Part shown: positions 12,380-23,973 of the stretch, in pieces
Position numbering within the stretch: the stretch's first letter is position 1
Layout: each line of letters opens with the position of its first letter
DNA from: Vicia villosa
Taxonomy: Eukaryota > Streptophyta > Magnoliopsida > Fabales > Fabaceae
Direction of reading: 5' to 3'
Length of the DNA: 64,000 nt
Assembly (NCBI RefSeq): GCF_029867415.1
Contig: NC_081182.1
Coordinates: 14,630,497 to 14,694,496 of the forward strand
Notes under the pieces: generated by a model
What the model was told of the DNA's origin: nothing
Databases searched by the model: none
What the model saw: only the letters and a program-made list of their open reading frames with translations
Position numbers and translations under genes: made by a program

Positions 12380-13002
12380 TCAGCCACTTTGATCTGGCAA
12401 AGGATTAGTGACAACGTTAGGACCCATATCCCTGAAAGATAGCATCCTTGATCTAACCAACTCTTGCACCAAGGTCTTCAAAGCATAACAATGTTCTAAA
12501 TCATGGCCAGCACCACCCTGATGAAACTCACAATGAAGATCAGGCCGAAATCCTATTGAGGGAGGGTTTCGAGGAGGAGGCATGGCTCTTGTTGTAATTA
12601 ACCCTTTCCGGACCAAAGTAGGATACAGTTCAGTGTATGACATAGGAATAGGATCAAAGTGAGTCCTATCACGATTCCGATCTTGTTTCTGCTTTTTGTT
12701 ACCTTGAGAAGGAACAGACAATGGACGTTGATGCAGAGTCCTACGAAGCACTGATTGAGGAAAGCAAACAGGTGTTTCCTTCTCTACTCCAAAATATGAA
12801 TCACATGACATAACAGATGGTTGCCCTTGATTTGAAGTAGCAACGGAAAAGGCTAAATGAGTATCGGAGGAAAGTTGCATTCTCTCTTCAACAAGACTTG
12901 CAGGGTTTCCATAATCTGATCCATCTGTATTTTCAACTGGCTAACCTCTGCTCTTAGCAACTCTTGGTCTTGTTGAAGTTCTTCCATACTCTTCAGATAC
13001 AT
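12380..13002 (-). pseudogene. Degraded Tat/Ogre-type gag fragment
   Basis: A first segment from an ATG at 13,002 encodes a coiled-coil-like stretch (EELQQDQELLRAEVSQL, heptad-rich) and runs into a stop. The similarity continues in another frame from 12,880 to 12,380 (166 codons), with FDPIPMSYTELYPTLVRKGL and a cysteine/histidine knuckle (CEFHQGGAGHDLEHC) followed by ALKTLVQELV. These motifs are characteristic of the gag of Ogre-like gypsy elements. A shift near 12,890 and the stop at 12,380 show it is not a full capsid gene. It may still carry packaging signals, but that is inference. Confidence 0.8.
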
Positions 13003-14049
13003 GTTTCTAGTTCAATGTGTCGAGGAATCAGCTTGACGGTAGACAGACGGCTCTGAAGATGGAGACAGACAAGAATAAGTTTTCTGGACAACCTCGATAA
13101 ATGCATGAAATATGCAAATGATGCAATGCAAATGCAATGTTGTTTTTGTTATTGTTTGATTTTCGAGGAATTCAAGTTATTAATTTGTAAACATCAAAGC
13201 ATGAAGGAAGTAAATCCTAAATTTGATGAAAGCATTGATCAAGTTATCATCAAGATCAATCATCCATTTTGGTGGATTAGGGTTTTCACCCCATCAACAC
13301 CCAAGATCCATTGAGTTTGATGAAACTTATGATGTTTACAAAGAAAGACCTATGAGTTCCTTGGAAATCAAACGAATGCATGGTTTATGTATCCATCATA
13401 ATCAAGGTCACACAAACAAGGTTCAAAGTCACGAGCATGGAGTTATGGTTAAGAACCACCCACAAAGGTATGTACTAGGGAATTTTGTACCTGCCAAACG
13501 GGTTCTATAAAGGTTCCCAGAGTTTTCAATCTTCTATCGGATACTACCAGCACACACAATTGCTCATGGGCACCAATAATATTCCTAAAAAGACCTCGTC
13601 TGAGCGTAGCATCGCATGACAACAAGAACAAATTGGTACTTGAACTTGTTTCTGCGCTACATCCTAAAAAAGGCTTAGATGGGTTAAAAAGGTTCTAGGT
13701 CATTCAGCTTCTACGGACACTCACTATTGAAAATAATAGCGTTCTTACGATAGCTCGTAACAACATCTACTACCTTCCATGAGGCCTCCACTGATTGGGG
13801 TTCCACCATATGATGCTCATGTTAAGGATCGCTCCTGACATGTAACTATTGGTCTTACCGCCTCCTATCTCAAGTTACTCACAAAAGTCCGGGTTAGAAC
13901 TTTATCTCATATCACAAGGCATCACCCAAGTAACCACATAAACAGATAAGAATATATACAAAATAAGATATATACAAAAAGAAAAAGCAAACAATAAGCA
14001 ATAACATAAACACACAGATAAACAAAATAGGCTAAACCCACTTAAGAAA
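13003..14049 (-). other. 5' leader of the nested gypsy element
   Basis: About 1 kb between the primer site and the gag fragment. No coding potential was recognised. The first part of this leader recurs outside the 3' LTR (5,663 onward). Confidence 0.6.
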
Positions 14050-14068
14050 GTCCCCAGCAGAGTCGCCA
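14050..14068 (-). other. Primer binding site of the nested gypsy element
   Basis: The minus strand reads TGGCGACTCTGCTGGGGAC six bases inside the LTR end. The same site, with one change, is present at 63,476 in the right-hand Ogre-like element, so both elements use the same tRNA primer type. Confidence 0.8.
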
Positions 14069-14074
14069 CTTTTC

Positions 14075-17000
14075 TGTAGCGGCGGAAAATTTGAGTTTAA
14101 GTCATTGGTTAACTTAAATCGTTAAAAAGCAAGAGTCGCCACCGAACTTTTTTAATTCCAAAAGAGGAAAGGGAAAAAACTCGAAAAAAAACCACAAAGA
14201 GAAATTTGGGTACGGGGGTTGGTTATGTAAGGGGAAGGTGTTAGCACCCCTCACATCTGTGGTACTCCACAGGAACCTTTTGAAAATCTGTGTTTATGTT
14301 AAAACCATTTTTTGTTTGCTAAAAGAAAAAATGAGAAAAGAAATATATACAAAAGAAAAAGGTTATTTACAAAAGTTTGCTCGGCAAGACGTTGTGTCTT
14401 GTGCCTACATACCTCCTCAGTGCAATGGAGAAGTCAGAGCATTTGTAGTTCTGCTCAAAAGTTTTAAAAAAGAGATTTTATTGAAAACGGTTTTAAAAGA
14501 GAAAGAGTGCAAGTGCACAAAAGCGTTTTAAAGATCACATGACAAAAGTCGAGGTTTTATTATGAAAAGGAGTTTTGAAAACAGGTCGATGGCGGTGCGC
14601 AAGGCACTCGACTTACAAAGAGTTAGTTGGGAGCTTGGTATATGGACCAAGTAATGCGGGGGTGAAGATTTTATTTAAAAAGAAGAGATGGAAGAAGTAA
14701 ATGGAAACACATAAGCTCATACAGGTAAAATCCATACAAACAAGCATACAAGTTCAAGCATAAAGGGATGAACGTGAAAGAGGTAAAATAAGAGTGTACG
14801 TGCAAGTGTGCATGTGTAAGTACGGTTGATGGCGATGCGTGAAGTGCGATCGACTTATGGTAGAAAACGGCTAAGATCCTAATTTTATTTTGAAAAACGG
14901 TTAAAAGCATGCAAGCAAAAATATGATAAAGCGATAAAGGAAAACAGTAAAATTATTACAAGGCCTCGGGGATGGGGATTACACACTTAAACGAATGGGG
15001 ATGAAAATTAACTACTAATTATTACAACCCAATTGAAAATTAAAGCAAAGATAAAAGAATAATATGTACAAAATTAAAATGAAATATTTAATGTCCACAA
15101 TAAAGTCCAACGCCTCAATGATAGTAGTACCTCACAAAAATCAAGCAAATGTTAGCAACGGGTATATATATAGTGATGCATGAATAAATGACAAAAATAT
15201 ACTAACAAACATTAATCAAAATTAACTAAAGAAAAACATAGAAATAAGCATATTAAAAGGAATTTAAAATAAACAACATATTTTTGTGTTTTTTAATATG
15301 AGAAATTAAACTAACATATTTTTGGTATTTTTATGAAAATGCAATCTAATATTCTAATGCTTTTATATTTTATCAAAAAAAAACAGAAACAAACGAGCAA
15401 TTGCACTAAAATTAAAAAAAACAGACAGTAAAAGGGGGTGCCTTGGAGAAATGGGCGCTGGGCTTTAGAGATTTAAACAGTAGGCCCAAAGTCACAAGGA
15501 TAGTGAAGATCACAATAGGGTGCAGCATGAAATGGGTGATGTGAAGAGCAAACCGAGTTGGGTTTTCTAACATTAAGCCCAAAATCAAATTAACACACAC
15601 AAAGAAACCCTAAGGATTAAAACTATCGGCCTCCCTCTTTCTTTCCCAGCCTCACGTCTCTCACTCTGTTTCTAATTCTCTCTCAAAAATTCTCACAACA
15701 ATAGCATAGCAACAGTAATAACAACAAATAACCTCTCATTCAAACTCTCATTCCTCCAAAACTCTCTTCTCAGATCGATTCAAGTTAAAAGCAACGACAA
15801 AAGTTATCAACACAATTAGTTCAGTCATGGCAAAGATTAACATAGGCGACAACAACAATGGAACTCTCACAGATTCTAATTCTCAAATCAAACATCATCT
15901 CCCACCATAACTCTCTCACTCGGTTCTTTCTCTCTTTCTCGATTCATCACACAAATCAATACAAAGATTAAACAACAACAACATCTCTCAAAATCATGTT
16001 ATATCAACCTAATTCAAGAATCAAACAAAACATGGAAAGGGGAAATTTAACGGTGATACAAATCAACGGAGACAACACGAAATGGGAATAATACCTTCGG
16101 AGATGTTCCTCCGGTGATGATCCTAAATGAGAAGTATGTTCGATTTACAAGCTACAACAGATTCTTCAAGAAATCAGTTCATCGCGAGTTACGGAAGTGT
16201 GCGTCGGAGTTGTGATTTGCAGATTTGTGTTGATGTTGTTGCGAGCGGATTAGATCGGAGAGTGCCAACGCGTCGGATCTGCTGCTGTTGTTGTCTTGGA
16301 TCCACTACGAGGTTGAGCGTGAAGCTGAGATGATGTTGCCGTTTCCGTTCTGAGCTGCCGCGTTGGTCTTTGAATCAAATCGTGTTAAAACAGTTGAAGG
16401 TGCAGAAGCTGTTAATGATTACTGCTCTGAAGATGATGGGAATCGGTGATGGAGGTGGGTTTTATGGTGAAGGATGAGGACTGAGTTTTGTGTTCATATG
16501 AAGATGGTGTTTATTTAAGTTTTTCTGGTTTGATGAATGTTGCAGGTTTGGTTGTATGAGGATTATGAATGGAGAATCGGTTTTGATGAATTTTGGAGGA
16601 AGCGTGGTTTCATTTGAGCAGAGTTTCTTTGCTTTTTCTTCCTCCATTTTCAGTGTGGTGAATGGCTTGTTATATAGAGAGTGTGAGGTGAGGGTAGGAT
16701 AGGAAATTGAGGGGAATTGGTGAGGAATGTCTGAAGAATTTTAGATCCACTTTTTCCGGAGTGAATCAAAACGCGTGAGGAGAAAATGGAGAGGTAGCAG
16801 AAAGTTTGTTTTGCATTTTTGTGGGAATTTCACGTGAAAGGTGGTGAGGAAATTGAAGATATTTTTCTCCTTTTTGTCTGTAGTGCAAGCTTTGGCAATC
16901 TGTTGAATTCACGAAGATACTGCTTTTGCTGAAAATAAATAACGTGACTTGCACACTCTTGGTCCCACTACTTTTGGCTTCATGACTATCTTCAAAATGG

Positions 17001-17414
17001 CTGAAAGAATATGGCTCAAAAAAAATAACATGGGCTAGCATCTTGAATCAACATGGGCCCTCTAATTGAATTGTAAAATGGACCTCCTTTTGATTGCACC
17101 TATTAAAAGAACAAAACAAAATAAAAGTAATAATAATAAAAACACAAATAAAATTGTTTTAACATCTTAATAGAAGTTCAAAATAAATTGAACCAAAATT
17201 AAAATATTAAAATCATGCAATGGTTAGCCTATATAAAAACTATAAATTGTAAGATGATGTATGAAATGAATGTATTATATATTTTTTCGATTTTTTGAAT
17301 GAGAATGATGCAAATGAGTACTACATATAATTTTTTTGGATTTTTGAGATAAAATAAGAATACTAAATGTAAATGATGTAGATAAAAAGTCGGGGCAAAA
17401 TTTAGGGTACAACA
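14075..17414 (-). repeat. 5' LTR of the nested gypsy element
   Basis: This is the 3,340-bp partner of 5,754-9,093. Its first base on the minus strand (17,414) directly abuts the copia primer binding site. A TATA box like the one in the other LTR is at 16,670-16,678. Confidence 0.9.
16670..16678 (-). promoter_or_regulatory. TATA box in the gypsy 5' LTR
   Basis: The minus strand reads TCTATATAA. As part of the 5' LTR this is the copy that would drive the genomic transcript of the element. Confidence 0.55.
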
Positions 17415-17423
17415 CTGATACCA
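17415..17423 (-). other. Copia primer binding site, cut by the gypsy insertion
   Basis: TGGTATCAG on the minus strand, two bases after the LTR end, is the start of the standard tRNA initiator-Met complementary site of plant copia elements. The gypsy LTR begins at the next base, so the rest of the site is separated or lost. Confidence 0.85.
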
Positions 17424-17639
17424 ATTGAAGGATAGAAAAACACTTAGAAAGGGGGGGTTTGAATAAGTGTAGCTTTAAAAACTTGACAGATAAAAATAAA
17501 TTGCACTGTTATTTTTATCCTGGTTCGTTGTTAACTAAACTACTCCAGTCCACCCCCGCAGAGATGATTTACCTCAACTGAGGATTTAATCCACTAATCG
17601 CACGGATTACAATGGTTTTCCACTTAGTCAGCAACTAAG

Positions 17640-17885
17640 TCTTCCAGAGTCTTCTGATCACACACTGATCACTCCAAGAACAACTGCTTAGATACCCTCT
17701 AAGACTTTTCTAGAGTATACTGATCCACACGATCACTCTAGTTACAACCTGCTTAGATAACTTCTAAGACTTCCTAGAGTATTCTGATCCACACGATCAC
17801 TCTAGTTACAACCTGCTTAGATAACCTCTAAGACTTCCTAGAGTATTCTGATCCACACGATCACTCTAGTTCCTTACAACTTAAT
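17640..17885 (-). repeat. Tandem repeat inside the copia LTR, about 64-bp unit, three to four copies
   Basis: On the plus strand the block containing tgatccacacgatcactcta, acaacctgcttagata and ctctaagacttcctagagta recurs about every 60-64 bp from 17,640 to 17,885, the last two copies being nearly identical. Confidence 0.85.
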
Positions 17886-18112
17886 GTAATCAATTCTAAG
17901 AGTATTACAATTGCTTCTTAAAAGCTATAATCACAAACTGTGATATTTCTCTTAATCGTTTAAGCTTAATCTCACTAATATATTACAACAGCAATGTAGT
18001 GAGCTTTGATGAAGATGAAGATTCTGAGTTTTGATTTGAACAGCGTTTCAGCAAGTTGATATTCACAGAATAGATGTAGAATTCGTTAACCTTGCTTCTC
18101 ATCAGAACTTCA

Positions 18113-18120
18113 TATTTATA
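18113..18120 (-). promoter_or_regulatory. TATA box of the copia LTR
   Basis: The minus strand reads CCTATAAATATG, a strong plant TATA element in the middle of the LTR, as expected at the U3/R border. Confidence 0.7.
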
Positions 18121-18699
18121 GGCGTTGGAGAAGATGACCGTTGAGTGCATTTAATGCTTTGCGTGTTCCGTACAGCATCGCATTTAATGTTATACGCTTT
18201 TGTCAACTACCTCGAGCCTTGTTCACGCTGTGTCTACTGACGTAGCCTTTAGTAGCTTTTAACGTTCCTTTTGTCAGTCAGCGTAGCTTGCCACTTGTAC
18301 TTTCTTCTGATCTGATGTTTGTGAATACAACGTTTGAATATCATCAGAGTCAAACAGCTTGGTGCATAACATCTTCTGATCTTCTGACCTTGAAGTGCTT
18401 CTGAGCGTGATACCATCAGAACTTCAGTGCTTCTGTTCTCTTGTTCTTCTGATGCTTCCATAGACCCATGTTCTGATTCTGCTTCGACCATCTTCTGATG
18501 TCTTGCCAGACCATGTTCTGATGTTGCATGCTGAACCCTTTGAGACAAAGCTTCTGAGCGCTGAATTATGCATACTCTTTATATATTTCCTGAAAAGGAA
18601 ATTGCATTGGATTAGAGTACCATATTATCTTAAGCAAAATTCATATTATTGTTATCATCAAAACTAAGATAATTGATCAGAACAAATCTTGTTCTAACA

Positions 18700-19355
18700 G
18701 TCGTCTCCAACAACTCTCTTATGTTCCTCTATATTAGGAACTAAAAACTTGGAGAAACTACAACATTGTTCCTTGACAACTAAAGAGTTGTTACTCTGTC
18801 AAAACAATTGCACAAGCTTACCTTAGGATTTCTTAACACTTGTATATTCTATAAATTCCTAATTTTTAGATTTTGTCTATGTTATATTCTGTTTACACCT
18901 CTTATTGTATATCAAATGTAATACTTAAACAATCTTTCTTTTTCAGTTAGATCGTAGAAGTCACTTGCTTGTGTCCCTGAGCGTTTGAAGTCTCTTGCTT
19001 GTGTGCTTGAGAATTTGAAGTCTCTTGCTTGTGTGTTGGATCATCTGAAGTCTCTTACTTGTGTGTTTGAGCAAAGAAAAACTCTTGCTTGAGTGATTGA
19101 GCAAATTATAATCAGTTATCTTGTAGTACAAGGAGACTGGGCAACCCCTGATTTGTGGGAGGAACCAGGATAGTTACGTGTCTCTCTCTTGCTTTTCTCC
19201 TAACCTCTAAAGTGTTTTATCCACTGCTAAATATTAACTATGAATCAGATTCTCTACCTAGTGTTCAAAATCTAACAAAATATTTCAGAAGAGAGAGAAA
19301 AGGAGTGTAAAAGTTAACACAATTCAACCCCTTTCTTGTATTTTTCTCACCTTCA
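18700..19355 (+). repeat. Truncated LTR of an older Ty1/copia relic
   Basis: The segment ends acaattcaacccctttcttg and tttttctcaccttca, a common plant copia LTR end, directly followed by polyprotein sequence of the same strand. It holds four imperfect copies of gtttgaagtctcttgcttgt between about 18,950 and 19,090. Its left side is cut by the SIRE-like element, whose LTR abuts it at 18,699/18,700, so the missing LTR part should lie beyond the left edge of the window. Confidence 0.65.
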
Positions 19356-20937
19356 TCCAGTGCAGCGGGGAATGGTATTTGGATTCTGGTTGTTCTACGC
19401 ATATAACAGAGAGGAAGGATTGGTTTTTCAAAATCAATCAAGCCATGAAGAATAAATTGAAACTCACGAATGCCACCATTTTAGCGGTCGATGGGATCAA
19501 TGATGTTTTGATCAAAAAAAGGGATGGTGGAAATTCCTTGATCAAAGATGTATTGTACATTCTTGGAATCAATTGTAGCTTTTTAAGCATTGCGTGATTG
19601 CTTGAGAAGGGTTATAAGATTTACATGGAAAATAAGACATTGCGCGTTATGGATGCAAACTGGGTTTTTATCCTTAAATCTCTTATACATGTCAATAGAA
19701 CTTTCAAGGTTGAGCTGAAGGTCATGAAGCATAGGTGTCTTGCTATAGTTGCAAGTTGAGAAGAGTGAATATGACACTATCGTCTTGGGTATTTTAATTT
19801 TTGAGATTGTAATGCATTACAAAAGAACGAAATGGTAATTAGGTTTCCATTCTTCAACATACCGGCTGGAATTTGTGAAACGTGTGTGCAAGAGAAGCAA
19901 CACAAAGGTAAATTAAAAATGATGCAAGTTATAAAACTAAGCATTGCCTTAAGGTGTATCTCGATGTGTGTGGGTTGATGCAAGTTAATTTGTTTGGTGG
20001 CAATAGATATTTTGTCATATTTATCAACGATTATAGTAGAAAGTTATGGACATGCCTAATCAAGATAAAGGATGATGTATTTGAAATGTTTAAGAAGTTC
20101 AAGTCCATGGTTGAAAGGGAAAACGATCACAAGCTCAAAATTCTCAAAACAGATGGTGGAGGAAAATATGTCTCAAATGACTTGAGAACTTTTATGATCA
20201 AGAAGGGACAGTACATAAGGTAGTATCATCTTATACACCGCAACAAAACAATGTTGCTGAAAGACAAAATTGATCGATTGTGAACATGGTGAGAAGAATG
20301 TTAAAGGGGAAGAACTTTTTGAAAGAGTTATGGGGAGAAGTGGTATTCATAGCTGCCCATTTGTTGAATAGGTGTCCTATAAAGAAGCTTGAAAAAATAA
20401 CACCGAAAGAGGCTTGGTCCAGATTCAAATCGAATCTGAACCATTTGAGAGTTCTCGATTTCGTAGCGTATCAAGATGTTCCAGGACAACTTAGAAAGAA
20501 GTTGGATGATAAGGAAGAGATAATTATACTTGTAGGCTATCACCCTATTGGAGGTTACAAGTTGTTTGATACTGCAAATAGAAGGATTATGATCATCCGA
20601 TAAGTATTGGTTGATGAATTGAAGCAAACACAACATACTGTAACTGGTTATGAGCAAGTAGTCTATAATTGGTTACCAACAGCCTGTAACCGGTTACACC
20701 ATCAAAATTTCAGATTATGCAAAAACGGGAAGTGCATAAGTGCCGCATGTCGAAGCCCAGAATGATAAGAATGTACGAAGGCCAACTAGGCAAAGAGGTT
20801 TGCCTCAAAGACTCCAATATTGTGAGATGTTCTGTGACAATGAAGACAGATCACCATCAATCCAAACCTGTTAAGAAGGAAGAGACCTTGAGTGATTCAA
20901 AGTGGATTTATGCTAATAGATCTATAATCTATGAATA
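19356..20937 (+). pseudogene. Decayed Ty1/copia polyprotein: protease, integrase
   Basis: Conceptual fragments on the plus strand show the protease motif WYLDSGCSTHITERKDWF with KDVLYILGI (19,370-19,600), an integrase segment with YFVIFINDYSRKLW and KILKTDGGGKYVSNDL (19,954-20,220), the remains of a PQQN...AERQN-like stretch near 20,235-20,270, and the integrase C-terminal region (LLNRCPIKKLEKITP, QLRKKLDDKEE; 20,280-20,603). Several shifts and stops separate them. The gag, zinc knuckle and the whole of reverse transcriptase and RNase H are absent: the LTR end passes straight into protease at 19,355, and the right side fades out by 20,937 close to the downstream gene. It belongs to a different copia lineage from the nested element. 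Confidence 0.8.
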
Positions 20938-21176
20938 ATGGATTGCCAATCACACATTATAGAGCAGCATACACAAAACCCAAATATTATTAAGAAATAG
21001 AATAAGGCAGAATCGAAATACCTTTACAACTAAAGCCATACTAAATTAAAAGGTTATAAATAAAAAAGGGCCGAGGATAAGCCCTTACTTGTTGATTAAA
21101 ACTAAAACTAAAATTAAAATTAATACTTTATTTAGACAAAATTTATTAACTATGGTCAAACTGAAACATCTGATTT
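20938..21176. other. Short intergenic stretch and glucanase 3' region
   Basis: About 240 AT-rich bases between the copia relic and the glucanase stop codon. It should contain the 3' untranslated region of the minus-strand glucanase; no clear polyadenylation site could be fixed. Confidence 0.4.
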
Positions 21177-23907
21177 TCAGGTACTCCCACCAATATAATT
21201 GCAAGCATTGTAACCTACAAAGAAAAGAAGGAAAATCGAGTTAGACAACAAAATTTATGATGTTTTTTTTATTGGTAACCTACAAAGAAAAGCATCATTG
21301 AAACAAAGACTTAATCACGAAGGAAAAAAGTGTCAAGAGAAAAAATTTACTTGGATTTTGGGATGTGAGTGTTGCTGTTTGAGAGAAATCACAGTTCCAT
21401 TGATTTCTACCAAATGTTTGGTAATAGAGATTCATTACATAAGCAGCATGGGATTGTAATGTGTTGGGATCAAAACATACCCCTCCTGGTTGTATTGGTC
21501 TACAATCTAACCCTTGGCTACATGCATAATCAATATTAGCCTGCAATTGAGCATCAGAAACTCCTGCTTTTGGAATACACCATGTAGTGCTAGGTGTTGG
21601 AGTAACTGGACTAGTTGGCGGTGGTTTCTGTGAACAATAATATACGACACTCAGCGACCGAATTAGAAACGAACATTATATGACTAATGACTTAAAGAAT
21701 AGTGATTTGCTCACCTGTTGGCTAGATTTGGCCAAGCCGACATCATATGACATGGTAAGATCAGTTTTGAAGAGGCCAAAGGCGCGTTCGGATCCCGGGC
21801 CGGATTTGAGGTTTTCATCATAGAGTGCAAAAATGTAAGTGTCTACAGACTTTCCAGGTATCAAAGGTGTACCAACTAATGATCTAAGATGAGTAATAAG
21901 GTTTCCATTATAGGCCTTGGCATTTTCAACACTTGGTCCTACTTCATGACTGTCCCCACTAGAAGGCCATCCTGTTTCAGCAACCACAATCTCAATGTCA
22001 TCGTACTTCATTGCACTTAGAGCAGAGTGCACAGCATCAACCTGCTCAAAAAAATCATCAAGAAAGTTAAATACCTTGTTTCTCCAATTTACCAAAAATC
22101 AGATGTACAAGTGGACAAAAACTAGGGTGTTAATTTGGAGAGTAATAGTACTAATACTTCTATTGGAAACTTGTCTACCTCTTTATTCAATGAGATGAAA
22201 AAAGGGTAAGGGTCTACCTACCATTATTACCATATTGTTTACTACTAGTATTACTATGGGTCTATTTTCTTTACTATGTCTAAACAATTATTGAAAGTTT
22301 GGAAGGATTGGTTATATTTGTGACCACTTTATGTGTGCCAGCCTGTCTACAATCAAAGTTCATGACATGTAATAATCATCTATGGACTCATTATTTTTCG
22401 GTGGAAAACCAAACAAATGAAACAGAAGACAGCATTCTCAATTATAGATAGATAAGAATAATTTCATTTCTTATTTGAAACTAGGGTTACACTAGACTAC
22501 TAAACAAATAGTAGTATTTGTTTGCTTTATGTCCACATCTAACATTTCCACAAGTTCAATAAGAAGAGTTTAAGTCATCTAATCTCAAACAAAACATATT
22601 TTGGAATAATTTATGACTAATGAGGCCTCTTCATATTCCAAAGTATGTAGAAACGTAAAAATAAAGTGCATGTGCGCAATTTTTTTCATTAATTAATTCT
22701 ATATAATAATTTTTGTTTAATTACACATTTATCATGATCGTTATCACAACAAAAAAAAAAAGACCAAAAAGGAATATTAGACTCTTCGTAATTCTGGCAA
22801 CACGTGCGAATGTAATGTGGAAAAACAGAAAGCTTGTCTCTTCGATACTCTCACGTAAACTTTTCATTTAAGAACATTAATTAATCAATTAATTAAACAA
22901 AGAAAAAAAAAGATTCAATTTGGAAAAAGGAAAAAGAAGAGACATCGCGTACCTGAGCATCGAACATATTCGTATAAAGCTTTCCGTTACCCGAATCAAC
23001 CCGACCCGAATTAGGTTGAAATAAACAAAACGCAAGCGTTTCGGGTCTCGGGTCACTCTGATAAGCGAAAAACGGATACGGGTTAACCGCAAACGGTGAT
23101 TTATTATCCTTCAGAAACGCTAATAACTGATTCAGTGTGTTTTGTAAACCCGGGTTAAAAGATCCGGAAGAAGGTGGATCCGAGCGAGACAACACCGCCA
23201 TGGAATGCACGGTGGACACCTTCACCTTTCCGCCAAGCGACACCGAGCTGAGTGCAGTTTGGACATTTCGAATTGCCGGCACGAGCTGTGTCACAAGTCC
23301 CTGATCACCGGAGGTTAAAACCTCGTTACCGACGGTGATCAGAATGATGTTACTGGCAGGGTAATAAGGCAAGACGTTCGTGTTCACCCACTGTTTTGCT
23401 GCGTTTTGATCAGAAGCGAGAATCGGAATATCGCTGTTAGCGGTTCCGATGACAATTCCGATGCCGGTGTTAGCAAGAGATTTTATGATGGCAGGATCGG
23501 CGCCGTAAATACGAACTTTCCCGATGGTGGTGGATTGGAGAAGTTTAGCTGAGACTTCCGGTGCTGGAAGATTGTTGGCGATCTGACCGTAGTTAACTCC
23601 GATGAAGGACTGCGAGTCTGCAAGAATATGAAAAAAAGTTAAAGAAAGTTAGTTTCCGCACTTTCCCAAGAAAATTTCCATTAAAGAAAGTAACACCGGG
23701 TTTTAAAAAACGGTCTCGTTGCGGTCGTGTAAAAGCTTTTCAAATTTCGATCAGTATAGGTGTGGCCACATAAAATAGTGTTAAATTTTTTTATTTGAAA
23801 AGAATGATAGTAGTGTTATAGTGTTACTAATGGTTAGAAAAGAAAAGAAGAAGAAAGTAACCTGCAATTGCGAATAGAGTAAGGAGAAGAAGGAACGAAG
23901 GAGACAT
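21177..23907 (-). CDS. Glucan endo-1,3-beta-D-glucosidase (GH17) with C-terminal X8/CBM43 domain, 5 exons, 450 aa
   Basis: Exons on the minus strand are 23907-23862, 23617-22953, 22041-21715, 21627-21351 and 21214-21177. All introns are GT-AG and phases join without a break to give 450 residues. A signal peptide (MSPSFLLLLTLFAIA) precedes the mature GH17 start FIGVNYGQIANNLP. The catalytic pair is visible: the acid/base Glu of ITVGNEVL (about residue 114) and the nucleophile Glu of VVAETGWPS (about 259). A proline/threonine linker (about 347-360) leads to an X8 module with the expected six cysteines (WC, YAC, LDC, GVC, NC, NAC). The protein ends CNYIGGST right after that module, so there is no GPI-anchor tail and it should be secreted to the wall. 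The enzyme hydrolyses 1,3-beta-glucan such as callose. This is a family-level call; pathway (defence, plasmodesmata, pollen) cannot be told from sequence. Confidence 0.93.
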
Positions 23908-23973
23908 GGCTTGGATTAGAGTTACTAGTAGTAATAATGTTGTAATTGTAATCGGAAGGAATGGATGATGGTG

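Larger units (their letters stand above)
5663..17414 (-). mobile_element. Non-autonomous Tat/Ogre-like Ty3/gypsy element (gag-only derivative) inserted in the copia primer site
   Basis: Two 3,340-bp LTRs (5,754-9,093 and 14,075-17,414) begin TGTTGTACCC and end CTACA on the minus strand. They flank a 4,981-bp interior with a TGGCGACTCTGCTGGGGAC primer site next to the 5' LTR and an AATAGGGGCATC polypurine tract next to the 3' LTR. The interior has only a degraded gag fragment (12,380-13,002) and no recognisable protease, reverse transcriptase or integrase, so the element must have moved with enzymes from a relative. The flank at the 5' end is ATCAG (17,415-17,419, read on minus). No matching duplication is found at the other end, where 91 bp of primer-site/leader sequence (5,663-5,753) follows the 3' LTR. 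Confidence 0.88.
1..18699 (-). mobile_element. SIRE/Maximus-like Ty1/copia retrotransposon, inactive, with a nested gypsy element; 3' LTR outside window
   Basis: Reading on the minus strand the order is 5' LTR (17,426-18,699), tRNA-Met-type primer site (17,415-17,423), an inserted gypsy element (5,663-17,414), gag (from 5,654), protease, integrase, reverse transcriptase and RNase H (down to 1,419), an extra serine/proline-rich frame (561-956), a polypurine tract near 329-343 and at least 330 bp of 3' sequence. Integrase before reverse transcriptase defines Ty1/copia, and an additional frame after pol is the known mark of the SIRE/Maximus lineage. Two frameshifts (about 4,855 and 2,793) break the coding region, so this copy cannot make its own polyprotein. 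The base after the LTR is 18,700; the 5-bp flank gtcgt is the candidate target duplication, but its partner lies off the left edge. Confidence 0.9.
17426..18699 (-). repeat. 5' LTR of the SIRE-like copia element
   Basis: This 1,274-bp LTR starts TGTTAGAACAAG at 18,699 and ends CCTTCA at 17,426 on the minus strand, next to the primer site. U3 contains many copies of the short phrase TTCTGA/TCAGAA. A TATA box lies at 18,113-18,120, and a short tandem array lies in the downstream half. The 99-codon open frame within U3 at 18,249-18,548 is made of those short repeats and is not considered a gene. Confidence 0.88.

Noticed and set aside
18249..18548. 99-codon open frame in the copia LTR
   Set aside because: Built from the short TTCTGA/TCAGAA repeats of U3 and located upstream of the LTR TATA box.
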